Of a stretch of DNA of 64,000 nucleotides, positions 10,630 to 21,806 are shown in pieces (the first letter of the stretch is position 1; the number at the start of each line of letters is the position of its first letter). The position numbers and the translations under genes were made by a program. The stretch spans positions 248,001-312,000 of the forward strand of contig JANEZZ010002702.1 of the NCBI GenBank assembly GCA_026122225.1, written 5' to 3'. The notes beneath the pieces were generated by a model that did no database searches, was not told the DNA's origin, and saw only the letters and a list, made by a program, of their open reading frames with translations. Origin of the DNA: Heloderma charlesbogerti (lineage: Eukaryota; Chordata; Lepidosauria; Squamata; Helodermatidae).

Positions 10630-13600
10630 TGGGAAGCTTCTAGATAGTTTCTTCCCACCCCCTTCCTTTTCACTTTGCCTCAGGGGCTCATAAGATGTTG
10701 AGACCGTTCTCTTTTTATTTTCTTCACTTCCATTTTAAGAAAAGAAAAGGGGAAAACTTCCAGATCGTACCGTAAGCTATGGTCCGAACGGCAAAATGGA
10801 AACCCGTGGTTCCAGCCCGGGCCTAATAGAAGAGAAACGAAGTCCTACCATTCATTCTACCAGCTTCTATTGCTTTAGTAATAGATACCGCCTTTTAACT
10901 TTAAGTCTTTATCCGTGGATGACCAGACGTTAATTTCAAACCAAACCCTAACAAACAATCCACTGCTCCAAAGTAGAGACTATTTTGACTGTTGTGTCCT
11001 GTACAAAAGGAAGACAGGGCAAGAGAAGGGGGGTGGGGAATTCAGACAAGTCTTCCTGGGTCAGCCTCTTGGAAGCGCGATTCTGGAAAGATGGGCAGGG
11101 GTGACGGCGTGGTCCATACTGTTCTCAGGGCTTCTTCTATGGATTGTTGGCCAAAGATGAAGAAACCGGGCATAATCGTTTCCATGTACCTTAAGCTTAC
11201 TCGTGTTGCACGACTGTGTAAACTGGAGCATGGAACTTTGGGGCTTCCTTTCTAGAATCGCCGACTGTCGATAGCATTGCCCTCACGTGTTTGCATGGAA
11301 GTCCCACCACAGAAGTGCAGGAACAAACATACAGGATCCAAAAATCCGAGGGGGATGTGTGTTGTTTTTTTCACTGTGAGAAGGCGATGTATGTACTCGA
11401 GGTTCCCCTGTGTACTCATTTGTGTGTATTGTTATCACTGTAATATTCGCAAAGTTATTTGGAGGATCGATTCGTGCATATCTGCGAGTGGTTGGGTGGG
11501 TGGATTCATCCATCCATAGTTCTGTCTCTCTCTTATCTATATCGTCCATAGCGATCCCTTCTTTCTGAAAAGGGAAGTCGCGAAGGTACCTTTGCACAAG
11601 CGCCCGACCTCCAAAGCAGGACACTGAGCATGAAAGAGGCCCCCGCCGGCCCACAAAAACGTGATGCTGGAAACGAAGGTACCGGGACGCGGCCTGGGCT
11701 TCGGGAATAGCTTCGGGTGACCCGAAGAGTTCGGATGAATTCCCGTCTATGCGCCTGTCTAGCCTCCACACGCACCCAGTGGCGGGAGAGGGTCCTCGAA
11801 AACCAACTGGGGGAGCGAAGAAAGGCAGTTGGCGCCCAAGCACACCAGCCCTCCCTTCCTCGGAGACAGGGATTGGCCTCCAAAAGGTCTGTTATTCCTG
11901 GACTCCCCTCGCTCAAAAAAGCAAAAAAAAGCGACCAAAGGCTCCTCATCTGTTTGCCGCCCCGCCCCCTCCTGTGATTTGAGTAACGCCGCTCGGGGTC
12001 CGGTGTGGCTTTCAACGGATCCCCTCATCGCCTCTACGGGCGGGACGGGGCTAGTCGGAGCCAACGTATTTGTGGGGGCCTAGTTCTGTCTTCGGATACT
12101 CAGCAAAACATTGGAGGGCGAAAACAGTACAAGTTGTTTCAGTTTTGCAATACTCCCTTTCAATCTACAATTGGAGAAGGAAGATATAAGTAGAATTTGC
12201 TTCGAAATGCCAGTTCTCATCGAAATGGTTCGGAGAGTTATTAATTTAAGTTCGCACTGGCGCAGGGCAGGGCAGGGAACCAGTGGTGATACCCTAAACG
12301 GTTACTTAGAAGTACGTTAAATTGGCATAATGGAAAATCGTTTAGAAACAACTTTAGACTGAGGTGTAAAGTGTCTCGCTCCAAGGATCCAGAGTACCTG
12401 GCTACCCGTAACTTTTGCGTCAGAGAAACCCTGCTTCTTTTAAGAAGTGTGTACACCTGCGGGGGGGGGAGGAGATTTCTGCTTCTGGACCATTGTCTGA
12501 ACGTCCTTCCTTCCTCCTCGTTCTTCTTCTTTTCCCTCACAGGTTTTCTGTATCAAGAATAAGGGAAGGGGTTAGGGGAGAAGGGGAGGGGGGTGAGGGA
12601 GAGAGAGAATCTCGTTTACTTGCTCCGAAGTGTGATTCAATTCCCCAGGGAGTTGGCAGACAGTTTGTGGAGACGTTACTCCAGATTTTCAGACTATGAT
12701 AAATATGATAATTTGTATAAAATTTGAATGGGTTCTTGTTTTCAGGGAGAATGCCTCCGATGATGAATGTTCCTGATTTTCAGATAGATGGCTGATAAAA
12801 AGTGTATTGAATTGTTGAAAGCGATTTTAATTTTAATTCTCTACCTGCAGATGTCTAATAATAATAATGTCTCCTAATAAAATTGGAAGGTGTCAGTTTA
12901 AGCAGCGGTATCGCGCTTGACTTCCCCCTTCCTGTCCCCACACTGTGACAACATTAACCTCTTCTTATAAAAAAGCACATAAAATAATTATAATTACAGA
13001 GTTATTAATTTTAAAAAGAGGGTTAGCAGGATTTTTATGATTATTAATAGAGCTCACACATCCTACCCCTGGAAGAAAATCCCGAGTGGTAATTCTGTCA
13101 CTGGATCGGAATCGCTTCTCGATCTTCAGTTAGAACAACTAAAACAAAAAAAGGGGCGCAAATTAAGCCGTTGCGCCCACTCCCCCTGCTCCAATCTTAT
13201 TTAAACGCCACAGGTTTTAGATGATTTCACCGAAACAGGGGGAGGAAACATTCCCACTGTCTACATTCTTAAAAAAAAAATTGGTCTGAAGGCGTGGGAG
13301 GCGGCGGCTTTGGTTTAATTGGGTCCCACTGGAAGGCGCAAACCTGCCCCGAGGAAAGTTATTGGGACATCTCTCTAGACTGCCTTCTACAGCCCAGGCT
13401 GGGGTTGCTGCGGTGCATTTCATACACAGTTACACACCCTCCTGTCGTGCGCGCCAATGCACACGAGGCAAAGCCAAACCGGCAAACCAGTGGAGTTGCA
13501 ATGTTTGGCTTGGAATTTGCCTCATCGTTTTAGAACCCAGTCATACGTCTCTGGTTTGCACCCACACTCACCAGAAATAGTCGGAGACACTAGTAGCCTC

Positions 13601-13740
13601 CTACGGATCATTTTTGTCGCCTACCGCAACTACGCGAGGGCAACGAGAATCCCTCTGGGGCCTGTTTCCTTATTGTTTTACAACCTCAAACATGTTTACT
13701 CGGAAGAAATTCTTACCGGGCGGAATCATGGACCTTACCC
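10630..13740. other. PAX2 5' flank, non-coding
   Basis: No gene was found. The 11280-12080 part is GC-rich and carries long antisense open frames without recognisable domains. The 12660-13060 part is AT-rich and low in CpG (see the separate entry). I see no transposon longer than 100 bp. Confidence 0.45.
12660..13060. promoter_or_regulatory. Candidate conserved non-coding element
   Basis: This AT-rich island inside GC-rich DNA is dense in homeodomain-type TAAT/ATTA cores (for example TTTTAATTTTAATT and TTATTAATTTTAAA). It also has a TGATAAATATGATAATTTG stretch and no simple-repeat or transposon signature. Such islands beside developmental regulators are often enhancers. The call is inference without an alignment. 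Confidence 0.3.
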
Positions 13741-13749
13741 CCCAGTAAA

Positions 13750-13836
13750 GCTGCAATCCTATACACACTTACCTGAGAGTGAGTCCCTATGAACCCAATG
13801 GGACTTACTTCTGAGTAGACCTGTATAGGATTGCAT
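13750..13836. repeat. Palindromic ~85-bp interspersed repeat, best copy
   Basis: It begins GCTGCAATCCTATACACACT and ends CTGTATAGGATTGCAT, so its two ends are reverse complements. The middle reads from TACCTGAGAGTGAGTCCC through CCAATGGGACTTACTTCTG, again self-complementary around the centre. At least 14 other copies lie in this window. It has no coding capacity and no A-rich or microsatellite tail. It behaves like a very short palindromic MITE; I cannot give it an established name. Confidence 0.8.
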
Positions 13837-14060
13837 GTCTCCTCAGGATTGGAACCTTCGAAGGATCGGCCTGGGGCTCGCAAACAAATACTTTGCTTTA
13901 ATGAATCTCCAAGGCAAAAAGGTAACATCCCCGGAATGGGGCTGAAAAGGCGACATCTCCCTACAGACTTGGATGAAACTTTGCCTTAGGCAAAGGTTGC
14001 TAGTTGATGTTTCCGCACCGACACAGAAATATGCTGGACGAATTCCACATAAGAAACAGC

Positions 14061-14517
14061 GCAATATTATGCATACCCACTAAGAAGCATGCCCCGCTGA
14101 GTTCAGTGGGAGTTACTCCCAGGCAGGGTAGGCAACGTGGCACCAGTGGGCACCAGCACACCCTCACACACCTTCCTTGGCACCAGCAGAAGTGCCCTTC
14201 CCCTCCTACTTTTAATTTTATTTTGAATTTTATTTAATAACAAAGTTTCCTACGGGCACCTGGGATCCCTTCAGAACAAGGTGAGGGCCTCCAGCCACTG
14301 CCACTTTCTTTTCCCATGAATGCCTCTGGGCCATGTGTTGGGGCTCAGAGACATCTTAGAAAAGGAAGCTGGCAGGTGGCTGCAGGGCGGTGCTTCCATG
14401 TGTACCGCCCCCATTTGTGGTGGTGCCCAGGACAGCTTCTCAGATTGCCAGATCTGACCACGGGCCCCCACAGGTTGTCTACCCCTGCTCCCACGAAGTG
14501 GGTATAGGATTGCAGCC
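14061..14517. repeat. Palindromic ~85-bp repeat, split by a hAT insertion
   Basis: The left part at 14061-14123 (GCAATATTATGCATACCCAC, then GAGTTCAGTGGGAGTTACTCCC) and right part at 14496-14517 (AAGTGGGTATAGGATTGCAGCC) join into one copy of the palindrome once the 14124-14487 element and its duplicated 8 bp are removed. The palindrome is therefore the older insertion. Confidence 0.75.
14124..14487. mobile_element. Nonautonomous hAT element (364 bp)
   Basis: The ends are CAGGGTAGGCAACG and GTTGTCTACCCCTG, imperfect 14-bp terminal inverted repeats. They are flanked by an 8-bp duplication CTCCCAGG / CTCCCACG (14116-14123, 14488-14495). Both features are diagnostic of hAT. The interior has GGGCACC-type words also seen in the hAT element at 56952-57399, so the two are probably related. 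There is no transposase. Confidence 0.85.
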
Positions 14518-14519
14518 AA

Positions 14520-15620
14520 GGGGTGGGGGGATGGACTTCGGACTTGTGGGAACTACTTCGTTTGTTGCTAGAACTAATCCACTAATCAGAGCCAGGTGCA
14601 AATTTATGGGGAGGGGCAGTGGAGTCAATTACCTGCTGTACCCAAGAGCCATACACTGTACAAATACGAATCTCCATCCGAGGGAGTTACTATAGATCCG
14701 GGATTCTAGCATAAAACTTTCAACGTGGCCAATGGAGCTGCACGAAGACTAGGTCAAAGGCAACCAGTTAATATTCCCATTTTACAGGCACGGGACATCT
14801 GAGGCTAAGAAATGTTGTTTAAAAAATTAAAAAGGGTTTTAAAACTTTCAGTTTTACTTGCTGTTGTTGTTAAATAATTGGGAGTTAGAAACCTTCGCCG
14901 ATCTAAAGCAAATCACTCAGAGATGAACCTGGTCTAAATGTAGGAAAAACGCCCTCGCAGGAATGGAATGTTGTTGCTGTTGTTAAGGCCTAACCACTAG
15001 GCCCTGTGCAAAAAAGTAAAAAGGGAACACTCGTCAGAGGGTGAAAGAGGGAAAGGGAAGAGGGCAATCGGGAAGAAACAGGGTGAAACGAAAACATGCG
15101 GGGGGTGTTCCAGAGGAGGAATGCTTCGGAGGGGTAAGCGGATTAGTCTGCCCCCGCCCCCGCCACCCAAAGCAGCAAAGAGCCTTGTGGAGACTAATAA
15201 ATTTATGAGCTTCATAAAGCGTGGCCTTGAGTGTAATAGAGCCGACTTTGCTAGTAAAAAGTTCCTACTGGTGAGAGGACTGGTCCAAAAGCAAGACACA
15301 AAGTAGATTTTGCACAAAGACAGAGAGAATGGGGAAGAAACCATATACACGGCCATTCATAGCCACAACCAATTGAGTATACAGGATGAATGTGTTGGGT
15401 CACCTATGCTCACAAATAGAGCACATCTGGATGGATGGATGGATGGATGGATGGATGGGTGTCTATGCATTGCATGCATACCCGTGACTACTAAGTAGCC
15501 ACATCGGCTGACTGAAATGCTATTATGCGGCCATTTCTTCAGCTTTGTAGGCAGGCGCACAACCTGAAGCATGAACATCTGTGGGCACTTATATATTCCA
15601 ATAGCCTTATCTTAATGACA
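14520..15620. other. Non-coding sequence with one tetranucleotide repeat
   Basis: No gene was recognised. A (GGAT)n microsatellite occupies 15428-15458. Other open frames are short and lack domains. Confidence 0.5.
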
Positions 15621-15625
15621 TTGGT

Positions 15626-15705
15626 GCTGCAGTCAGATGCACACCTACCTGGAAATAAGCCCCACTGGGATGCACTTCCGAGTATACATGCATAAAATCG
15701 GGATT
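15626..15705. repeat. Palindromic ~85-bp repeat copy
   Basis: It starts GCTGCAGTCAGATGCACACC, has TAAGCCCCACTGGGATGCAC in the middle and ends ATACATGCATAAAATCGGGA. It is a diverged copy of the 13750-13836 palindrome. Confidence 0.65.
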
Positions 15706-16019
15706 AGTCATGGCCATCTTACGCATTTGCCTGGTATATTCATTAAGCCAGAGACAAATCCACAAAACGCTGCAGAAATAACATCGCTGCAGCCAGGTGA
15801 GGGTTCTCGGGTATTTGTACGACGTTTGAATGGACTATCTCTATCCCTTTGTGGCTGCTAGACAGGGATTGGGGTTTTAGGATTATTTCCGACTCTCTCA
15901 TCTACAGGGCGCAAGTGCTAGATGTTTGGTCGTAGAAAAGGCTTCTGTCCAATGAAGTTGGTGTCTTCTCCCCTCCCCTCTGTTGGACACAAAAAGACAG
16001 GAAGGAAACGGGATTGTAA

Positions 16020-17045
16020 GTGGAGGGGGTCCTTCCCCGCCCCGCGCCGCCCTCCACCTCCACGAGGATTTTCCAGGCTCCTTCTCTGAATGTTCAGGGT
16101 GGTTTGGGATGCTTCGGTTAGTTTCTAGTACTTCTAGGAAGGGGAAATGCGCAACCCATCTGCTACCGAAATGCCGCTGGTGTTTCCGCCCAGGCCCTGG
16201 GATTACCTACTCGCACTTGGCCCCTTTTAACACATGAATTGCGACATCAACCTTCGTGTATTACCTGCTGAACGTGTGAGCCGGTTCGACGCTTGGCACT
16301 GCGGGTTTCCTACTCTCATGGAGGCACGATTCCGCGCGCCCCGCCCCCGGTGTCTCTCCCACGCCCTCTCTCGGGCTGCCCTAACATTCTCGGCTGGAGG
16401 CCTGGCCCGAAGCGGCAGCGCTCTCCGCCTCGCCCCGCCTCCCGGCTCGGCTCGCCTGGCGTCCTGCTGCTTGGGGCTGGACCGCTCGGCCACCACCAGC
16501 CGGGTGCCCCGTGCCTGGGCCGGGCTGGGGACCGTTGAGCGAGAGCGCCCGGCGGGGGGCGGGGGGCGAAGGGCCTTCAGCCGCCGGCCAGAAGAAGCGG
16601 GGAAGCGAAAACAAAGGCGGCTGGCGCGCGGGGCTCGTTGGCGCTGCTCCTGCCCGGGATTTGCCTAGGCAAGGGGGACTCTGTTCCTCCGAAGGCCGCC
16701 TCAGCCCTCGGCAACCGGAAAGCGCACCCAGCCAGCACCTCCCTTCCTCGGGAAGTGCCCGGGCGCTCAGGGCACTTTGCGACTGGCCTGGAGAGTGTCG
16801 AGAGGGGGACGAATCTGGCAGCTGGTCGGCCCCCCTCCGTCCCCCCACCTGTCTCGGGCCTCGATTGCCCTCCTTCCCCGTCCTCTCTTCGTGTCGCCTT
16901 CTTCCTTTCCCGGGAAAGCAAGTCCCGGCTGAGACGGACTTCGGCAGCTGCCCGCCAGGCCGCCCCTTCTCCGACACTGGCCTGGTGGAGGCTTTGTCAT
17001 GCGCTCCTTGCGCCCCCCCCCCCATCTGCCAAATCAGAGTCGACC
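16020..17045. promoter_or_regulatory. CpG island in PAX2 5' flank
   Basis: This ~1-kb block has very high GC and frequent CpG, and stop codons are rare on both strands, giving frames of up to 214 codons. The predicted peptides are Pro/Arg/Gly/Ala rich without domain signatures, so I do not call a gene. It could be a remote promoter (for a non-coding RNA) or an unmethylated regulatory island. Confidence 0.45.
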
Positions 17046-17053
17046 TAGCAGGC

Positions 17054-17130
17054 TTGCTGCATCCAGTTCACGAAGCCTGCACACTTACTTGGGAGTAAGT
17101 CCTACTTGACTCAGTGAGACTAGCTTCCAC
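17054..17130. repeat. Palindromic ~85-bp repeat copy
   Basis: The core CACTTACTTGGGAGTAAGTC is followed by CTACTTGACTCAGTGAGACT. It is a diverged copy of the family at 13750-13836. Confidence 0.6.
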
Positions 17131-17139
17131 AAGTCTGGA

Positions 17140-18710
17140 CTACGTTTGCAGACATTATTGGGGCCAGGGTGGGTTGGGGGGCTGGGATTAACTTCACACA
17201 CCTCCTACTGGCACAGGTTAGGTCAAGCCCAGAATAATCGTCCTGCGGGGGGTGAGGGAGAAATTTGGCCCTCTCTGCATGAAAGCTGGTGCGGGGGCCG
17301 ATGGAGGAGGTAGAATATAGATCTACTGGTAGATCTATATTTCTTTAAACGATATTTCCTTTTTTACCAGGCTTTAGGAGTTCTTCCAAGGTGGGCATCT
17401 GACCTCCCACCTGCTCAAAGGAACATCTTCTGGTTTTTGAAGCCACAGTAAAACCGCCGCCAGATCTCAGTTGTGTTTTTCAAGATACTGAAGGGTCCTC
17501 TAAAATCGTGGCGGCGACAGCAGGGTCTCCTGACCAAGGCAGTTCGCAATCGTTGGACTTCAGCTAGTTTTCCGCAGATCAGCAACCCAGCGGCGCCGCC
17601 AGGATGGAGAGAGGACGCTGACCGATTTAACTGGGACCAAACCACCCAGTTCGTCTAAGCTGGGTTACAAATTATCGGATGAGAAATAGGTTTGGTTTAA
17701 TTTGGGTCAGTGTTCAGCCTTCGATGGAACCTGTTTTCAGTGCTAGGCACCAGCCCTGGACTATGAAAAATAGCAATAAAGGTGGCCTTGAACATGTGCA
17801 AAGTATCTTTCTCCCACTAATGAGTACTAACAGTCACCCTTATCCGTCTCCCCCATACACATATCTGGGATCAGAATTTGCCGAGAAGGCAGTGGTTTCC
17901 ACCAAAGGCTAAATCCTGGTACTTCTCCCTTCAGAAATCAAGGGAAAGGCAAGGGGGGCGGAAAAGTTTAGGTCGTGGCGGGCTCCTGTCAGAAGCCCAG
18001 GAGGAGAGGAGAGAGAAAGGGCACGATCCGTCTAACTGAAAGATGAAGGGGCGGAGTGTGCAAGGGATTGTGGTCCAGCCCCCGCACTCAGTTCTTAGTC
18101 TTTCTGTATTGGAAGGGAGCGGGGCGGGAGTAGGTTGCGCTAGCCGAAGAGGGGTGAAACCCCCGGACCAGACTTTCCAAGTCCCGCCAGGCCCAGGAGA
18201 GCTTGTTGTTGGTCTTTCTCCTCTCAGTTCCAGATAGACAGGAAAGAGAAGTGGAGTTTTAGGGAGTAGTGTGACCTCAGGTGTGGGGTGGGGGTGCGAG
18301 TCTATGACTGAAATGACTGAAACAGCCCCGTTCCAATCCAGTTAAGTGATTTCGGCCCCGATTCTCAATTCACTTGCTTCCATTTAATACAATGGGACAT
18401 GTAGGCGTGTTTTAGGGGAATGGCAGTCATGTTAACTCAATTTCACTTAAAATACACGCGCGGAGTGTATTTCACTCTCCTTTACTTTTACACAACTTTG
18501 GTGCCAGCCTGATACATTCTGCTCTTTGTAGAAGTTCAGAAACTTAGGACCCCCCTTTCTTCTCCTATGAAGGGTTTAGACGTGTGGAATGTAACTTTAA
18601 TTCAACTATTCCGGTTTTAAAACATTGATGACTGGGTTTGTCATTCTGTATAAAGCACTGCCTTTTAAAATGAATGTCTGGGCAATGCTAAGCAGGTTTA
18701 TTGGGAAATG
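17140..18710. other. PAX2 5' flank, non-coding
   Basis: No gene, RNA or transposon was recognised. A short exact palindrome, TATAGATCTACTGGTAGATCTATA, sits near 17317-17340 and could form a hairpin. Confidence 0.45.
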
Positions 18711-18720
18711 AGTTCCACAA

Positions 18721-18867
18721 AATTTAATTAGACTTACTCTCAAGTAAGTGCGCCTAGGATTGCAGCCTTAATTGTTCGTTAGCCGATTATGGCTGCAGTC
18801 CTAATGGAGAGTCCCGCTGAATTTGGTGAAATTTACTTCTGAATACACATGCTTAGGGTTGCACTGC
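18721..18867. repeat. Two adjacent palindromic-repeat copies
   Basis: A half copy at 18721-18768 ends CGCCTAGGATTGCAGCC. A second at about 18790-18867 starts GGCTGCAGTCCTAATGGAGA and ends ATACACATGCTTAGGGTTGC. They face each other head to head within ~20 bp. Confidence 0.6.
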
Positions 18868-18869
18868 CC

Positions 18870-19480
18870 ATAAGTGCTGAAGCGTCTTAATGCCGGCTGT
18901 CTTCGGAGGCCTTTCAGTTCGGCTGTCCATTTCTCTCCACAGACCATTTGTTGATTTGGGAAATCGCCTGTCTTGCCAGGGATGCAGGTATATTACTGGC
19001 GGCATAGATGCTGCCAGCGCTGGACCTTTTTCCCTAGGCGGACAGCTCCGACTTCTAACCCAGTTACTCCACAAGTCAATGGGTCCTCTGCAGAGTCCAT
19101 CGATTTTCAGGCCAGGGGCCACTCTTTAAATCTCCTCCTCTGTGTCTCCTGTCGAGCAAACCCGACTTCTTCCTCTGGCGCTTCTTTTCGTTTCTCCTCC
19201 CTTCTGTTCTGGTCAACTGGACATTCTGCCAAACCCGGTGCTCAACGCTTACGGAAGTCTCGGGATTCAGAGTCCCAGCCGGCAACAGGAATCTAGGCAG
19301 ACACATAAAAATGTGGGCTTTGAAGTCAAGACAGTCAAGATATCATTCGCTCTCTCCGCATATACCCGGCCTATTATTTAGGGGAATAAATGTTAAACCC
19401 TGGAACAGGAACATCAGGTTTCCTTTTGGTTAAATCTACATTTTGCAGCCCATTGTCATAAGTGAGGAGTAAAGCCTCTT
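18870..19480. other. PAX2 5' flank, non-coding
   Basis: No gene was recognised; there are only short frames of mixed composition. I see nothing else in it. Confidence 0.5.
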
Positions 19481-19487
19481 CTAGCTT

Positions 19488-19545
19488 AGGGTTGCAGTCC
19501 TACCAGGGAGTAAGTCCCATTGCACAAGGTGAAACTTATTCCCGA
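19488..19545. repeat. Palindromic ~85-bp repeat, partial copy
   Basis: The core TTGCAGTCCTACCAGGGAGT continues into AAGTCCCATTG. The second arm is decayed. Confidence 0.55.
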
Positions 19546-19934
19546 AGCGGGCAAAGGATTGGGGTTGCCTGCGTTTGCCACAGCTGCCCCCGCCCCCACC
19601 TACTAGGCTGAGATCGCGCGCTCTCTGCATGGGACTGGGAGTCTTCGTGGCCTGCTGCAAAAGGCTTTCTGGGATGGCCAGCGAAAAGACCGCGGGGAGA
19701 GAACGGCTGCCCGCCCCCGCCTTGGCGTCCCCTCCGTTCGCTTCGCCCAGCGGAGGTGGAAGCGCGCCCCAGCCTCCGGCAGGTGAGGCGTTTGCCTCAG
19801 GGCGTGACACGCTTGGAAAGTCGGCCCTGTGCGGCCAGAGGCGGTGCCGCCGCCGCCGCCGCGGGGTTTGAGGCGGCTTAAGCCGTTTTTACACCACCAC
19901 CACCCCACACACACACACTCCACTTCGGAATCTA

Positions 19935-20002
19935 GGACCTACGTGGGGTAGCCTAGAGTGGCCGGGTAGCCGGCCAGATGGGCGGCTAATAAATCTAATC
20001 AA

Positions 20003-20003
<1 letters not shown>
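19935..20003 (+). repeat. Possible LINE/SINE tail before GATA repeat
   Basis: The sequence GCCAGATGGGCGGCTAATAAA followed by tandem tetranucleotides resembles the GGCGG...TATAAATAAA tail common to squamate L2/SINE copies. The upstream body is not recognisable. The call is tentative. Confidence 0.35.

Positions 20004-20044
<41 letters not shown>
20004..20044 (+). repeat. (GATA)n microsatellite
   Basis: Ten or so uninterrupted GATA units, followed by two degenerate ones to about 20062. Confidence 0.95.
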
Positions 20045-20046
<2 letters not shown>

Positions 20047-20413
20047 ATAGATGGTAGATAGATAGCCAGCCAGCCAGCCTATGAGGTCACTGTAAGAAGG
20101 AGGCTGGCTTCCGCTTTCTGTGTGCACGAACGAAGATCGCACGTGCACACCAACATAGCGGAAGAAGTATCTCAGCGCCAAGCGTGAAATTCCAGCCCGT
20201 CTGATTGAGTTAGTGTGAAGGTGATTTGGGTAAAAAGAAAGAAGAGGACTAGAAAGGTTTGGAAAGTCAAGAGACCCGTTTGGACCACAAATTTGCTATG
20301 AAGCAATTCAAACAACCTTGCTGAGTGTCTTGCCCCGCTCCATCCAGACTTTGTGTGGCAGCTCCTGGAAGACACTTCACTAACTCTCTATCAGCGCTGG
20401 CTCTGGTTATACA

Positions 20414-20448
20414 GCGCGCGCGCGCGCGCGCGCACACACACACACACA
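20414..20448 (+). repeat. (GC)10(AC)7 alternating tract
   Basis: Twenty bases of alternating GC run into alternating CA, giving 35 bases of unbroken purine-pyrimidine alternation. This is a classic Z-DNA-forming sequence. It is one of three such tracts in 2.5 kb. Confidence 0.95.
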
Positions 20449-20639
20449 AGCCTTTCGGCAAAAAAACAAAAAATCTAGGGACACCTGACAATCAACAAAA
20501 AAACAACTGAAAGAGGACACGATAAGAACAATAATATAATTAAAGGAGAGGGTTTGTTTTTTAGAGAAAGAAATGTATCCAGTCAACACAAATGCAGAAT
20601 ACAACCGAATTCAGCTAAGTTTAGTTAGGTTTTTTTTTA

Positions 20640-21720
20640 ACTCCTGATACAATAAAAAGGCGTTCGCCTGGAGCGCAAACGACCTTAAAACCGGCGCCGC
20701 CGAGCTTTGGGAAGACCGGGCGCCAGCGCAGAAAAGGCCTATCCCGCTCCCGCTCCCAACCAACTGCCTAACGTCAGGAGGCGGAGCCCGGAAGAAAAGC
20801 CTCCTCCAGTGATCGTCTCAATGCAAAGGCAGGCACGTGTAGGAAATGACTGTGTGTATGTATACCTTTAGCAAAGGAAGTGCATAACCCGATTTTCCAG
20901 CTGCTGAAACAGAGTCCTCTCATCTCTCACTATCGAGCTCCGAATTATCCTCTCGAAGTGCTCGTCCAGCCTCGTAGGCTGCATGTAAAGAATGAGACGT
21001 GAAGTGGTGACATAACCTCTCCAGCCCCCTCCCACGCAGTCCAGCCAGCCCCAGCCGCTAGTGACGCTTTTCCTTTCCGCCGCCGTTTCCTGAGGTCTAA
21101 AACGCAAAACGCCCGGCGGGGTAACTTGCAGGGAGCTCCGATGGCGCCCAAGCACTCCTGGGGAACTGGTTTGTGAACCTGGCTGCCTAAGGCTGATTGG
21201 CTGACAGGACCCCGTTTTCAACTGAATGCACCGATTGCCTCCCACGCCACGGAATGGAGTTTAAGTATTCCGGCCTGGTTGGTTTGTGGATCAGGCCGAC
21301 AGGCTGGTTCCTTTGGTCTCAGAGTTCAGTTCTCCGAACACTCCTCCCCCACCCGCGAATTTGCCTCCTGGTGTGAGAAGCCCTTGGAGAAGCATAATTC
21401 CCCCTTGCCCCAAACACACCCCACTGCCGTCACTGTTTCGTAGCTTGGTGACACGTTGGAGACCGAACTCCGGAGCCTAGGCCAGGAAGCCTCCTCAAGG
21501 GGTCTGCGGCGGGAATAGTCCCACTTTTAAAGGGCTGACAGCCTGCTCACCTTTCCTCCCTCCTCTCGTGTTCCTCATTTCCCTGGGAACTATTCTCGTC
21601 CAGAGTTAACTATTAACCGAGGCCGAACGGGCAATTTTCTTGGGAATGTGAACTATTTCCTTTATACTGTAGATAGATGGGGCGAGTGATTAATAGTAGA
21701 TATATATTTCAAAGAGATCG
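20640..21720. other. PAX2 5' flank with GC-rich patches
   Basis: CpG-rich patches lie at about 20670-20790 and 21000-21150. No gene, RNA or named transposon was recognised. Frames are short or composition-driven. Confidence 0.45.
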
Positions 21721-21737
21721 CCTATGTTGTATATTTA

Positions 21738-21758
21738 GCGCGCGCGCGCGCGCGCGCG

Positions 21759-21804
<46 letters not shown>
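21738..21804 (+). repeat. (GC)11(AC)6(GA)16 compound microsatellite
   Basis: A 22-base GC tract, then CA units, then ~32 bases of GA, form a 67-bp compound repeat. The GC/CA half is Z-DNA prone and the GA half is triplex (H-DNA) prone. Confidence 0.95.

Positions 21805-21806
<2 letters not shown>

Noticed and set aside
10484..10693. Arginine-rich frame over the GAA/GCC repeat as a nuclear protein
   Set aside because: The Arg run is translation of a microsatellite; no flanking coding signal.
11283..12064. 160-186 codon minus-strand frames
   Set aside because: Mixed-composition peptides without motifs; overlapping frames on both strands at the same place argue against real coding.
16234..17098. 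Overlapping 144-214 codon frames on both strands
   Set aside because: They are composition-driven frames in a CpG island; no homology, splice or domain evidence.
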